Shown in pieces: positions 10,301 to 17,850 of a DNA stretch of 64,000 nt. The position numbers and the translations under genes are program-made. Below the pieces are notes generated by a model, which did no database searches, was not told the DNA's origin, and saw nothing but the letters and a program-made list of their open reading frames with translations. Origin of the DNA: Verrucomicrobia bacterium LW23. GTDB lineage: Bacteria; Verrucomicrobiota; Verrucomicrobiia; Methylacidiphilales; UBA1321. The stretch lies in contig QAZA01000017.1 in NCBI GenBank assembly GCA_003054695.1, positions 124,001 through 188,000 of the forward strand. Reading direction: 5' to 3'. Position 1 is the stretch's first letter, and each line of letters opens with the position of its first letter.

Positions 10301-11013
10301 AGCCGTTTTCGACAGCAGGCAAGATCAACCTGAACTATCAGATCGCGCCGTTCTCCTACCTGCGCCGCGACACGGGTCTGCGCGCCGTCTTTAAATCCGT
10401 AATGCTTACCGCGCTAAACCCAATGGATACCGCGAGTTCCGCAGGCAGCAAAGCCCTGGCCAAGCTGCATAAGAAAGGGCTGTACGGCGACGGGCTGACC
10501 TCCTTTTACGGCGGCGCTGCGGATATCGTGATTCGCCACCCCTTGCAGCCCGGCGCAACACTGCAGTTCTTTGAGGACCGCTTCAGCCGCAACAAGCCGT
10601 TTATCTCCGCATCGGAAATCTGCACCGTGCCGCTTGTCCCGCGAAGCGCTGGTGCGTCGGACACGGACACCGTTTCCACGCTGGAGACGCGCCTCGCCGC
10701 CTTTTGGCAGAATCGTGTGAAACTGACGGGCGATAACTCCATCGAGCTGCCCTATAACTCCATCTATCCCCGCGTGACGACGCGGTCCAACACCTATCAG
10801 GTGCACGTGCGGGCCCAGCAGGTCAAAATGCAGCACGTTGCCAACGACACGTTCCGCCTGGGATCGGGCCGGCAGGAGGCCGAGTTCCGTGGGTCATTCG
10901 TGATCGAGCGCTATCTGGATCCTACGTCGCAGACTTTCAACGACACGGATGCGTCGGCGATCCTTGGCCCCTACAAACTGCGCGTTATCTCCACGCGGCA
11001 GCTGAGCTATTGA
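7330..11013 (+). CDS. Verru_Chthon cassette protein A, giant GspK-like pseudopilin
   Basis: ATG 7330 is preferred because it gives a short basic leader (MNSPVYRRRTRG) directly before a hydrophobic helix (AAIVIVLACLVLMTTLLLAM); the open frame begins at 7222 and overlaps gene C, which is less likely. The product is 1227 residues. The N-terminus resembles GspK/PilX proteins, which lack Glu5, and residues ~210-230 hold a KVNINTAS element like the one seen in GspK. Bacterial GspK is about 300 residues, so this is roughly fourfold larger, with many beta-rich regions and no recognised catalytic domain. It probably caps the pseudopilus and may contact substrate or surface (inference). Confidence 0.78.
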   Translation: MNSPVYRRRTRGAAIVIVLACLVLMTTLLLAMLATLKSDAQSSSLYASGVSSRSLADSALNLVMGEIREASSQANTAWISQPGLLRTFDTRGNAVKAYKLYSSSQMVVTGEYDPASVTGTDYPRAEWLTLPQVFADMNEPVRTADGFTIYPIVSPDAVTEVEGFSSSSSDLNFSMPVRWLYVLKDGTLAAAEPGSSSDEVRIPGAGKDNPPYGRIAFWTDDESTKVNINTASEGTFSEIPVACTYKSGFREKTGPPAGYTPNPNEVVYEVDLAYYQPAQREYQRYPGHPASTSLSTVLWNPLARALGTTDRKQILEAICSLTPRYNGGANSSMGGTARPPLSGVLTGSARRFYASIDELLFTAPFSGSERTQSNIDRSERRRKTLDEVKFFLTANSNSPEQTLFNTPRVAIWPISSDPAKRTGFDSLIQFCSSVRGSDSTPRMYCLQRSNPHSPTMDWNLGRNRDIYAYLQKLTGRPIPGFTTDTFAGKYPGAERDQILTSIFDFIRTTNLVDVSSGTDANVYTQKNARESGLVVPLDPGNGTKGFGRYITLSELALASVAVKRNGAAPSYNYNLQFAIIPEFFNVTPGHPQMASHFRLEFSGLKSFRFGTQDLFANDTHTMKLDEFQAPSQAFARAEPFVRMGGHLGYRSLVTWDKLTDAGGNASTGMFPVGKVNNVAPAAGLTISGTVTLQLYYDPPSGAPVLVQRGTFTFPSTPFQVPTTTIETTNEPTGFLCNADVDYSRMQPNSLVQTNDWIRSLTPKKAFNSDYRLIAAVPATENLGAYFEKHPLWDLPDRLVHSLRPPIISPSQASTSPKKPTPGSRIGKLTDVATFDFITEWPDIVANDLAVANDKGVLNSLGKSGDWQNGPGLIPDGCYIGKVDEGEAPAKSGRADSAIPYLGHMYITDGSAAMEEQAGTYFSPSRLMASPVVFGSIPTGVKRGLPWQTLLFRPARAYLPGASDHPGGVNPPDHLLLDLFWMPVVEPYAISEPFSTAGKINLNYQIAPFSYLRRDTGLRAVFKSVMLTALNPMDTASSAGSKALAKLHKKGLYGDGLTSFYGGAADIVIRHPLQPGATLQFFEDRFSRNKPFISASEICTVPLVPRSAGASDTDTVSTLETRLAAFWQNRVKLTGDNSIELPYNSIYPRVTTRSNTYQVHVRAQQVKMQHVANDTFRLGSGRQEAEFRGSFVIERYLDPTSQTFNDTDASAILGPYKLRVISTRQLSY

Positions 11014-11073
11014 CCGCGATTGGATTGGCAGGTCGGTCCCGTCCCGTCCAGTATCCAGCAACCAGACATCCCC

Positions 11074-11691
11074 ATGGATTCCCCTATTTCCAGCTCCCGG
11101 CGCAACAGCGGCGGCTTTACCCTTATGGAGCTTGTGGTGGTGATGACCATCATAAGCATTGTCGCCGTGCTGAGCCTGACCGCCTTTGGACGCGCCACGG
11201 AAAGCAGCAGCCTCGCAGGCGTGCGCTCCACGCTGACGGCCATGCTGGAGCTTGCGCGGACACACGCGCTCAGCAGCGGACGCACCGTGGAGATCCGCTT
11301 CTACAAACTCCCCGCGGAAAAGCCGGGCTACTGCGCGCTTCAGATCCTGGATTATCAGACCTCGCGCCCGCTGACCCCTCTGACGCGCATGACCGGCAAC
11401 ATCACGCTGCTGGCCGACGAAGCGTTTTCCTCGCTTCTGAGCGACGCCAACCCCAACGGCGGCACCGCGCCTCTGACCAATCCCGCCATCACCGCCAGCT
11501 ACAAATGCTTCCGCGTCCGCCCCAACGGCTCCACAGATCTCCCCCGCGAAGGTACGCCCGTAAACCGGGACAGGTGGTGCATCACTGCCGCGCCAGCCAG
11601 TGCCGTAGCAACGCCCCAAAGGCCCGCACCGAACTTCGTGACGTTCATCATCGACCCGCTGAACGCCCGCACGACGACTTTTCAGCCTTAG
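11074..11691 (+). CDS. Verru_Chthon cassette protein D, GspH-like minor pseudopilin
   Basis: ATG 11074 gives 205 residues with the prepilin motif GGFTLMELVVVMTIISIV: Gly at -1, Phe at +1, Glu at +5. The segment after the helix (LAGVRSTLTAMLELARTHAL) is the typical GspH/FimT region. It ends with TAG just before a strong hairpin, so it is probably the last gene of the operon. With B, C and A it completes a set equivalent to GspH, I, J and K. There is no major pseudopilin (GspG) here, so the cassette probably forms a tip complex rather than a whole fibre. Confidence 0.8.
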   Translation: MDSPISSSRRNSGGFTLMELVVVMTIISIVAVLSLTAFGRATESSSLAGVRSTLTAMLELARTHALSSGRTVEIRFYKLPAEKPGYCALQILDYQTSRPLTPLTRMTGNITLLADEAFSSLLSDANPNGGTAPLTNPAITASYKCFRVRPNGSTDLPREGTPVNRDRWCITAAPASAVATPQRPAPNFVTFIIDPLNARTTTFQP

Positions 11692-11736
11692 GGCAAAGCC
11701 TCTTTTATGCTGTCGCGGGGTCAGGTCTCCGAGAAC

Positions 11737-11756
11737 GGCTCCGCCGAAGCGGAGCC
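11737..11756. terminator. GC-rich hairpin between converging genes
   Basis: A perfect 8-bp stem, GGCTCCGC and GCGGAGCC, closes a CGAA tetraloop. It lies between the pseudopilin operon (+) and the cupin gene (-), whose stop is 14 bases further on. No T-run follows on either strand, so it is a plausible bidirectional or Rho-assisted terminator rather than a classical intrinsic one. Confidence 0.4.
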
Positions 11757-11770
11757 GCATCCGGTGGCCG

Positions 11771-12979
11771 CTACACGTCCAGCTTTAGCGCAGCCGGCCC
11801 AAAGTGCTTGAGCATGACGAGCGGATCGGTGGCGGACGGATTCTTGATCACCACGCCTTCGCGGGCGGCCGGTTCCGTCACGAAAAACTCATCGGACGTA
11901 AGCTGGCCGTAGCGGATGAGCGTGGGCGTATCCACCTGCCAGTTGCCCATGGTTCCATGGCCCTGGACGAGGATCAGGCCGTAGGCCGCTTCATCGCGGA
12001 TCGTGACGGTGTGCCCGGGCAGCACGGTAAGTTCCTTGGCGCTGAAGGCATCCGAGCGATAACAGACCCACTTCTCCACATAACCGGGCGTCTCCTGCGC
12101 CGGCCTCACGAGCCGGGGACGCATGAAATGGTTGCTGACGAAGTGGGGATCCACATTCGCCTCCCAGTCCAGAACATCGATGAGATAGTCGAAGTCTCCC
12201 CTGCGATCGGCCGGGCTGTCCTTCCAGAGCAGATCTTCCGACACGATCTGGTTGCCTGTCAGCGACTGATACATCGCGTACACGTCGGAGTTGCGCTGAG
12301 GCTCGTACGTGCAGAGGCTTCCGGGGGCGTGCAGAATGCCGGGCGCAACATCCCATCCCGTGCCCGGCTCCAAGCGACAGGCGCGGGAGAGATTGGTGAT
12401 CTTGTTATCGCCTTTGGTAAAGTTGACCAGGCACTCGCGAAGCTGGTCTTTGGTTGTGCCGGGCTCGAGGCCAAAGAAGGTGTAGGGGAAATCCCCGCCG
12501 TGGTTGTTCATCTGGGGCGGAAAGTAGTACGCCTCCGGCTTTCCGTTCTGCCCCACCAGGGCCGCGTGCTGATCCCGGTGATGCACGTGGTGAGGAAGCG
12601 CGCCCATGTTGTCAAAGAACTTGGCGTACATGGGCCAGCACCCATGCTCGCTCCAGATGCGCTCGCCGATGACGGCGCCCCTGAGTTCTTCGATGACATC
12701 CCGAAACAGCATTCTCTCCGTTCTGCCGCCACCCTCAAAGACAACGAAGCTGAGGCCCTCGTGCGGAGCGGTAAGCGGCCCGTTATCCGCCGGCGTTGTG
12801 GACGATAGCCAGCGCTCGTCAAAACCGCCCCGGGCGCTGCCCAAAGCGTAGTAGTCGTCGGGATGCAGCTTGATGCGTCGGCCGGGCACGCAATAAAAGC
12901 GCGGCACCCAGTTAGGAGCCAAACGCAGAATGCCGCCGCCCTGATCCAGGGCAAGCGACGCGACAGATGTAGAACTCAT
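11771..12979 (-). CDS. Phosphomannose-isomerase-like bicupin protein
   Basis: ATG 12979 (MSSTSVASLALDQ) is preferred because the longer frame from 13054 would overlap the next gene by 28 bases; the product is 402 residues. The middle of the protein holds a metal-site-like block HHVHHRDQHAALVG followed by GKPEAYYF, which resembles the H/Q...KPE...motif of class I mannose-6-phosphate isomerases. A second cupin-like block, DVAPGILHAPGS, corresponds to their PAGTxHA element. This suggests a Zn- or Mn-dependent sugar isomerase or related cupin, but the substrate is not evident. The gene follows a glycoside-hydrolase-like gene by 47 bases on the same strand, so the two may process the same sugar. 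Confidence 0.6.
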   Translation of the reverse strand: MSSTSVASLALDQGGGILRLAPNWVPRFYCVPGRRIKLHPDDYYALGSARGGFDERWLSSTTPADNGPLTAPHEGLSFVVFEGGGRTERMLFRDVIEELRGAVIGERIWSEHGCWPMYAKFFDNMGALPHHVHHRDQHAALVGQNGKPEAYYFPPQMNNHGGDFPYTFFGLEPGTTKDQLRECLVNFTKGDNKITNLSRACRLEPGTGWDVAPGILHAPGSLCTYEPQRNSDVYAMYQSLTGNQIVSEDLLWKDSPADRRGDFDYLIDVLDWEANVDPHFVSNHFMRPRLVRPAQETPGYVEKWVCYRSDAFSAKELTVLPGHTVTIRDEAAYGLILVQGHGTMGNWQVDTPTLIRYGQLTSDEFFVTEPAAREGVVIKNPSATDPLVMLKHFGPAALKLDV

Positions 12980-13026
12980 AGCAAATGAAAAGCGGAAATG
13001 ATTGTAATTAAGGGACTTCAGCAGAT

Positions 13027-15231
13027 TCAGGCGTTCGTGTAGTCGACCTCCCACATGGCGAAGATCTCCAAGCCCTCGAAGTCGAACGCAATGCCGCCCG
13101 GAATCGCGCGGAACGGATACGCTTCCCCACCGGGAAGCCGCCGCAGCGCTGTGGGGATCACCTTACCGCCCGGCCGTACCAGTACCGTCCCCTTGCACGG
13201 CAGCGGCTCCTGATCCTGATTCAGCGAGACAAGGCTGATGTTCATGCGATGAACCGCGGGCTTGTCGAAGACCGTCAGCTCGACGGACGCGTGCGTAGTG
13301 GCTTCCACCGGGATGGTCCCCCCGTGAAGATGGCGGATCAGTTGCGCAAAAACGCGCCGGTTCACTTCCTGATCTTCATGCTCCATCGCTCCCGCCGAAT
13401 AACAGGCCTTTCCCGCCTCGTACCGGTGAAGCGTTACGGCCGGACCCTGCGAGGTAAGCCCCGGCGGAGAGCTATGGATACTCGCGAACGAATGCCGCAG
13501 CGCGGACCCCTCGTTCTCCGGACACCACGGCCTTGTAATGCTGGACAACACCGTTGCCGTGCGGTTCTCTATCTCCATCCAGCCATTGCGATGGATGAGA
13601 TGCTCCTGCGGTGCGCACATCGCGGCAAAAGCCGCGGCTTCCGGCGAGCTTTCAGGCGAAATATACGCCAGGGAGTGCTCCATCATCTTGTTGGCGGAAA
13701 CACCAAAGACGTCGGCCAGGCCAAAGTCATCGCGCAAACGTCCGTCCTCCGCCACCAGGCTGGAGTAACCGCTCGCATACAGCGTCCCGCCCGCCGCCAC
13801 GTACGATCGGAACGCCTCGACTTCCTCGTCCGAAGTCACCAGCACGTTGGGCAGAATGACAACGCGATACTTCTTCAGGGACTCCAGATTGCGCTTCGTC
13901 ACCACCGCGTATGGAATATGCGCCGCCTGAAGGCTGCGACCCGCGCCGATCGCGGCTTCCAGATGCGGCATTCCGGATTGCGTTGCCATGTTATCCGCCC
14001 TCACCGTCCAATCGCGGATGTGCGTTCCGTTGGCGCGAAAACTGAAGCGCGATTCCCCGCTGACGTAGATCGCGACATCCGCCGCGAGGTCGCCGCCCAG
14101 AAACTTCTCGTACGGCTCCAGCCTGGGGAAGATCCGTCCGATCCGCTCGTACACGCGCGGATTCAGCGTTCCCACAGGGTCAATCGCGTCAATAAACATA
14201 AACCCCGCCGCGTGAGCCGGTGCGAGAAACGCCTGCATCTCCATCTTGGACGCCGTTTTCATCGTCACGTGATCCCAAAGATGGATGCAACGCGAGGTCA
14301 TGAATTCAAACGGCTTGCGCACGCTCAGCGCCTCAAAAATCTTGCACACAAAGCTTTGGTGCGCGGGAGGGCCATAGAAATCACCGCTCGCGTAGTCGCA
14401 AACGTCGGTAAGGTCGTACGGCATTGCCATCCGCCACCCATGCAGCACGGGGCTGAGCTGGTGCGTCGCCGTCATGGAGGGGCGCACGCGGCGAACCACT
14501 TCCGTCAGCAACCCCGCGAGCTCCTTCATCCAGCGCTCGCGCGCGCGTTGAAATGCCATCCATGTCGGATCGTTCCAGTTGACGATGACCGGCAGCTCCT
14601 TGCCCTCCTCCTTCAGAAACCTGCTTTTACAATGCGGACAGTAACATGCAAACGGCCAGAATAGCATGTCGAAGAAAATGCCGTCAAAATCATACCGCGC
14701 ACAAAGCTCCTCCGTCTGCGCAATGGCAAAATGCCGGTAAGGAGAGTTGGGACAGCAGGTGCCATAGCGATTTCCCTCGTACGCCTCCTCGCCCACAAAC
14801 GGCACAATCCGCCAGTCCGGATGTTCGAGAAACGCCGCGTTGTTGTAAATGACGCTGTAGTAAGCGACAACGGAGAGTCCCCTCCCCCGCGCACGTTGTA
14901 AAACTTCGGCCACAAAGTCCCTGTGCCCCAGCGACTTGTGCACCGGCCCCACCTTGGACGGATAGAGCGCCGGCCCCGCATGGGAGTTGCAGTACACCAT
15001 GACAGAGCTGCTCCTGCCCTTCACCAGCGTGTCGACAAAGTCGCCGGCGTCCAGCCTGGAGAGAAACTTCTCATCCCAGTCCGGAATATGCATATCCACC
15101 AGAAACCGCCGGTAGCATCGGCGATACCAGTAATTCAACGCACCATCACTGTCAGGCTCCTTTCCAACCGCCCCACCACCCCCCGTTGCAAGCGCAGACT
15201 GAGACAAATTCGACTCCAGGCACATTTTCAT
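13027..15231 (-). CDS. Putative glycoside hydrolase with trimerisation domain (GHL6/GH42-like)
   Basis: 734 residues, no signal peptide, so probably cytoplasmic. Residues ~35-370 look like a TIM barrel: VVAYYSVIYNNAAFLEHPDW near the start, FDGIFFDMLFWPFACYCPHC in the middle, and IDAIDPVGTLNP near the end. This resembles the putative glycosyl hydrolase family GHL6 and GH29/GH42-type enzymes, with the Asp of IFFDM a candidate catalytic residue. Residues ~450-620 (YRVVILPNVLVTSDEEVEAF, then GGTLYASG) match the alpha/beta trimerisation region of GH42 beta-galactosidases. A small C-terminal beta domain follows. It precedes the phosphomannose-isomerase-like gene, suggesting a two-gene sugar operon. 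The substrate is unknown. Confidence 0.65.
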   Translation of the reverse strand: MKMCLESNLSQSALATGGGGAVGKEPDSDGALNYWYRRCYRRFLVDMHIPDWDEKFLSRLDAGDFVDTLVKGRSSSVMVYCNSHAGPALYPSKVGPVHKSLGHRDFVAEVLQRARGRGLSVVAYYSVIYNNAAFLEHPDWRIVPFVGEEAYEGNRYGTCCPNSPYRHFAIAQTEELCARYDFDGIFFDMLFWPFACYCPHCKSRFLKEEGKELPVIVNWNDPTWMAFQRARERWMKELAGLLTEVVRRVRPSMTATHQLSPVLHGWRMAMPYDLTDVCDYASGDFYGPPAHQSFVCKIFEALSVRKPFEFMTSRCIHLWDHVTMKTASKMEMQAFLAPAHAAGFMFIDAIDPVGTLNPRVYERIGRIFPRLEPYEKFLGGDLAADVAIYVSGESRFSFRANGTHIRDWTVRADNMATQSGMPHLEAAIGAGRSLQAAHIPYAVVTKRNLESLKKYRVVILPNVLVTSDEEVEAFRSYVAAGGTLYASGYSSLVAEDGRLRDDFGLADVFGVSANKMMEHSLAYISPESSPEAAAFAAMCAPQEHLIHRNGWMEIENRTATVLSSITRPWCPENEGSALRHSFASIHSSPPGLTSQGPAVTLHRYEAGKACYSAGAMEHEDQEVNRRVFAQLIRHLHGGTIPVEATTHASVELTVFDKPAVHRMNISLVSLNQDQEPLPCKGTVLVRPGGKVIPTALRRLPGGEAYPFRAIPGGIAFDFEGLEIFAMWEVDYTNA

Positions 15232-15567
15232 TTCTGCACTCTGACAACAAGCTCTCGTGCACAGGAATAGAATATTCTTGATATTGATGCGACGAAATTG
15301 ATTTATGAACCGCTGGGGCCGCGTCTGACCGAGCGTGAAGAACCGAGGGGAGGCCGAGGCCGTCGATACATTAACGCCAAGGCCGGAAAGATCGCCAAGG
15401 GGAGGGACCGCGGAACGTGCAAATGTCGACAGCCGCCAGATAGAGCGGTTTCAATACGCGTGTAACCTCACCCAGGGCTTACGCCCTGGGCTTTAGGCTT
15501 TCGCGCCTGTGGCGCTTCCGATGGTGTCATGTCTATACTCGTATTGAAAACCGATCCAGAATTAGCG
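15232..15567. other. 336-base gap between two minus-strand genes
   Basis: No coding region is supported here. The segment holds the small MITE-like palindromic element at 15446-15553 described separately. The rest (15232-15445) should hold the promoter of the glycosidase gene, with an AT-rich stretch around 15265-15305, but I cannot place convincing -35 and -10 boxes. Confidence 0.5.
15446..15553. repeat. Small MITE-like element with terminal inverted repeats
   Basis: The ends are inverted copies: CGGTTTCAATACGCGTGTA at 15446-15464 and the complement of CGGTTTTCAATACGAGTATA at 15534-15553, differing by one indel and two mismatches. Inside is a perfect 8-bp hairpin, CCCAGGGC (15471-15478), TTAC, GCCCTGGG (15483-15490). 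There is no open reading frame. The CCCAGGG/CCCTGGG core is shared with the larger element at 32.9-33.2 kb, so both probably belong to one family of REP- or MITE-type repeats. It ends 15 bases past the stop of the hybrid kinase. Confidence 0.6.
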
Positions 15568-17850
15568 CTAAAACACCAGCCGCTCTGCGTCTGCGGCCGA
15601 GGGCATGGCGCCGCCGCGCAGTTGCGCCTCCTCTACCAGGGCGTGCACGGTGCGTAGCAGGGCTTGCACGTCAAAGGGTTTATGGAGGATTTGGGTCACT
15701 TCAATCTCCTCAAGTTCCTTCTTATCAATGCTTTCCTCCCGGCCGGAGATGACGGCGGCGGTGAAGTTGCGGCCCAGCTTGCGCAGCGTTCGCACCGTGG
15801 AGATTCCGTCCAGGTGCGGCATCGTCATGTCGGTAAGCACGCAGGTTACGTGTTGGTGATTCTGTGCAAACCAGGCGATGGCGCTTACACCGTCCTCCGC
15901 GGTGTGCACGCGGTAGCCGTAGAGCTCCAGCGTGGAGCAGGCGGTGTTGCGGATCGCCTCCTCATCATCCACGATGAGCACAAGCTCGTCATTGCCCCGG
16001 TAAAGCTCCATGCACCGCTTTTCGCCGTGAGGAATATGGCCGTCCGTCTCCGCCGGCAGGTAGACGTCGAATGTGGTGCCGTGGCCTATCTCGGTGTGCA
16101 CCTCAATAAACCCACCGTGCGCGCGCACAATGCCCAGGATGGTGCTGAGCCCCAGGCCCGTGCCTTTGCCGGGCGGTTTGGTAGTAAAGAACGGCTCGTA
16201 CATGCGCTCCAGCACCGCGGGCTCGATGCCCGAGCCCGTGTCGCTCACGCTCATCAGCACAAACGCGCCCGGCCGCGCCTGCTCGCGCGCGCTGGCCTGC
16301 AGGGCATCAATGACGACGTTGTTGGCGGAGATGGTGATAAAGCCGCCGCCCGGCATGGCGTCGCGAGCGTTTACGCACAGGTTCAGCAGCACCTGATCCA
16401 GCTGCGTGTCGTCGCCGTTAACGGGCCACAGCCCCTCAAACAGTTCCGAACGAAGCCTTACGTTGGGCGGGAAGGTTTGCCCCAGCACCTTCAGGCTTTC
16501 CTCGATCATCAGCGAGATATCGAGCAACTCGTAGTCCGCATCACCGGTGCCGCGCGCAAAGGTCATCAGCTGCTTGATCAGCCGCGAACCGCGCCGCGCA
16601 CTCTGGTTAATGGTGTCGATAATGCGCAGTGAGGACGGGTCCGTCTGCGACATCTGCAGCAGCTCCGATCCCATCAGGATGGGCGCCAGCACGTTATTGA
16701 GATCGTGCGCAATGCCGCCCGCCAGCGAGCCGATGCTATCCATGCGCTGGTTGCGCAGAATGTGGTTCTCCATCTGCTTCTGCGACGTAATGTCGCGCAG
16801 TGCCACCACCACCCCGCCCAGGCTCCCCTGGGCGTCGCGAATCGGCTGTGCAGTGACGCTTAGCACAATGCCTTCGGGATGCGGCTCCGTCGTCGCAAAA
16901 ATCTCCACATTGCTGGTGGGCTGGCCCTTCAGCGCCATGCTGATGGGGTTGGCCTCCGCCGGCAAAGGTGTCAGGCGGTCTGCCTTAAAGAAACTCGGCC
17001 GCGAGGGGTCCGGCGTGGCGCCCTCGCCAACGGCGGGGTCCGGGCCCGGCGGCAGCGCCTCGAGGCTGATGCATTGCGCGCCCAGGATCTTGATGGCGGC
17101 CGGATTCATCATCACCAGTTCATGCTCCATGCTTACCACCACCAGGCCGTCGCCCATGCTGTGGATAACCGACTGGAGGATGTTGGCCTGCTTCTGCACG
17201 GCGTGCTCCGCCGCTGCCGCCTTGGCGGATTCGGCGCGAAGCTCGGCCGTGCGCGCCTCCACGCGGCGCTCCAGCGTCTCCGTCAGCGCGCGCAGTTCGT
17301 CCTGCGCCTGTACCAGGGCCAGGTTGCGCTGCACGGCGGTCTCGTAGCTGCTGAGCAATAAGTTGAGGATCTGCAGGCGGTCCGAGTTAATAACAAAACG
17401 CTGCCCGCCAAACACAATCTGGATCGCCACTTCCATTCGATGCTCGTCCGTACGCAACTCTCTGTTGGAGATGATGTTGCGCACGCGGGCAAGCAGATAC
17501 TCCTCCTGAAAAGGCTTGACGATAAAGTTATCCGCGCCTGACTCCAGGCCGCGAATCACATCGACCGGATCGGAGAGCGTCGTCACCAGTATCACCGCCA
17601 CCTTGTTAAGCCTGGGATGCTTCTTCACCTCGCGGCACAAGTCGTAACCGCCCATCTCCGGCATGTTCACGTCGGTAAGTACCAGGTCCGGCTCAAAGGA
17701 TTCCATCAGCGCGAGCGCCTCCCGGCCATTGCTTACGGCGCGGATCTCGCAGTCGATCTTCTCCAACACAATGCAAAGCTGCGCGCGCTGAGTCGCACTG
17801 TCTTCGGCAACAAGGATTCGAATAGGCTCCCTGGAGGCGTAAGTTGTCAT
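15568..17850 (-). CDS. Hybrid histidine kinase REC-PAS-HisKA-HATPase-REC
   Basis: 760 residues, no membrane segment. Order: N-terminal receiver (phospho-Asp in DLVLTDVNMPEMGG, Lys in FIVKPF), coiled coil (~180-215), PAS (~225-360), HisKA with the phospho-His in GGIAHDLNNVLAP, HATPase with N box LNLCVNARDAMPGGG and G boxes DTGSGI and GKGTGLGLS, then a C-terminal receiver (Asp in CVLTDMTMPHLDG). Its start overlaps the cheB stop (ATGA, 17847-17850), so the two are translationally coupled. The position, last in a Wsp-like operon, is where a REC-GGDEF output protein sits in Wsp. It may therefore receive phosphoryl groups from the upstream CheA and pass the signal on; its final target is unknown. 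Confidence 0.85.
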   Translation of the reverse strand: MTTYASREPIRILVAEDSATQRAQLCIVLEKIDCEIRAVSNGREALALMESFEPDLVLTDVNMPEMGGYDLCREVKKHPRLNKVAVILVTTLSDPVDVIRGLESGADNFIVKPFQEEYLLARVRNIISNRELRTDEHRMEVAIQIVFGGQRFVINSDRLQILNLLLSSYETAVQRNLALVQAQDELRALTETLERRVEARTAELRAESAKAAAAEHAVQKQANILQSVIHSMGDGLVVVSMEHELVMMNPAAIKILGAQCISLEALPPGPDPAVGEGATPDPSRPSFFKADRLTPLPAEANPISMALKGQPTSNVEIFATTEPHPEGIVLSVTAQPIRDAQGSLGGVVVALRDITSQKQMENHILRNQRMDSIGSLAGGIAHDLNNVLAPILMGSELLQMSQTDPSSLRIIDTINQSARRGSRLIKQLMTFARGTGDADYELLDISLMIEESLKVLGQTFPPNVRLRSELFEGLWPVNGDDTQLDQVLLNLCVNARDAMPGGGFITISANNVVIDALQASAREQARPGAFVLMSVSDTGSGIEPAVLERMYEPFFTTKPPGKGTGLGLSTILGIVRAHGGFIEVHTEIGHGTTFDVYLPAETDGHIPHGEKRCMELYRGNDELVLIVDDEEAIRNTACSTLELYGYRVHTAEDGVSAIAWFAQNHQHVTCVLTDMTMPHLDGISTVRTLRKLGRNFTAAVISGREESIDKKELEEIEVTQILHKPFDVQALLRTVHALVEEAQLRGGAMPSAADAERLVF

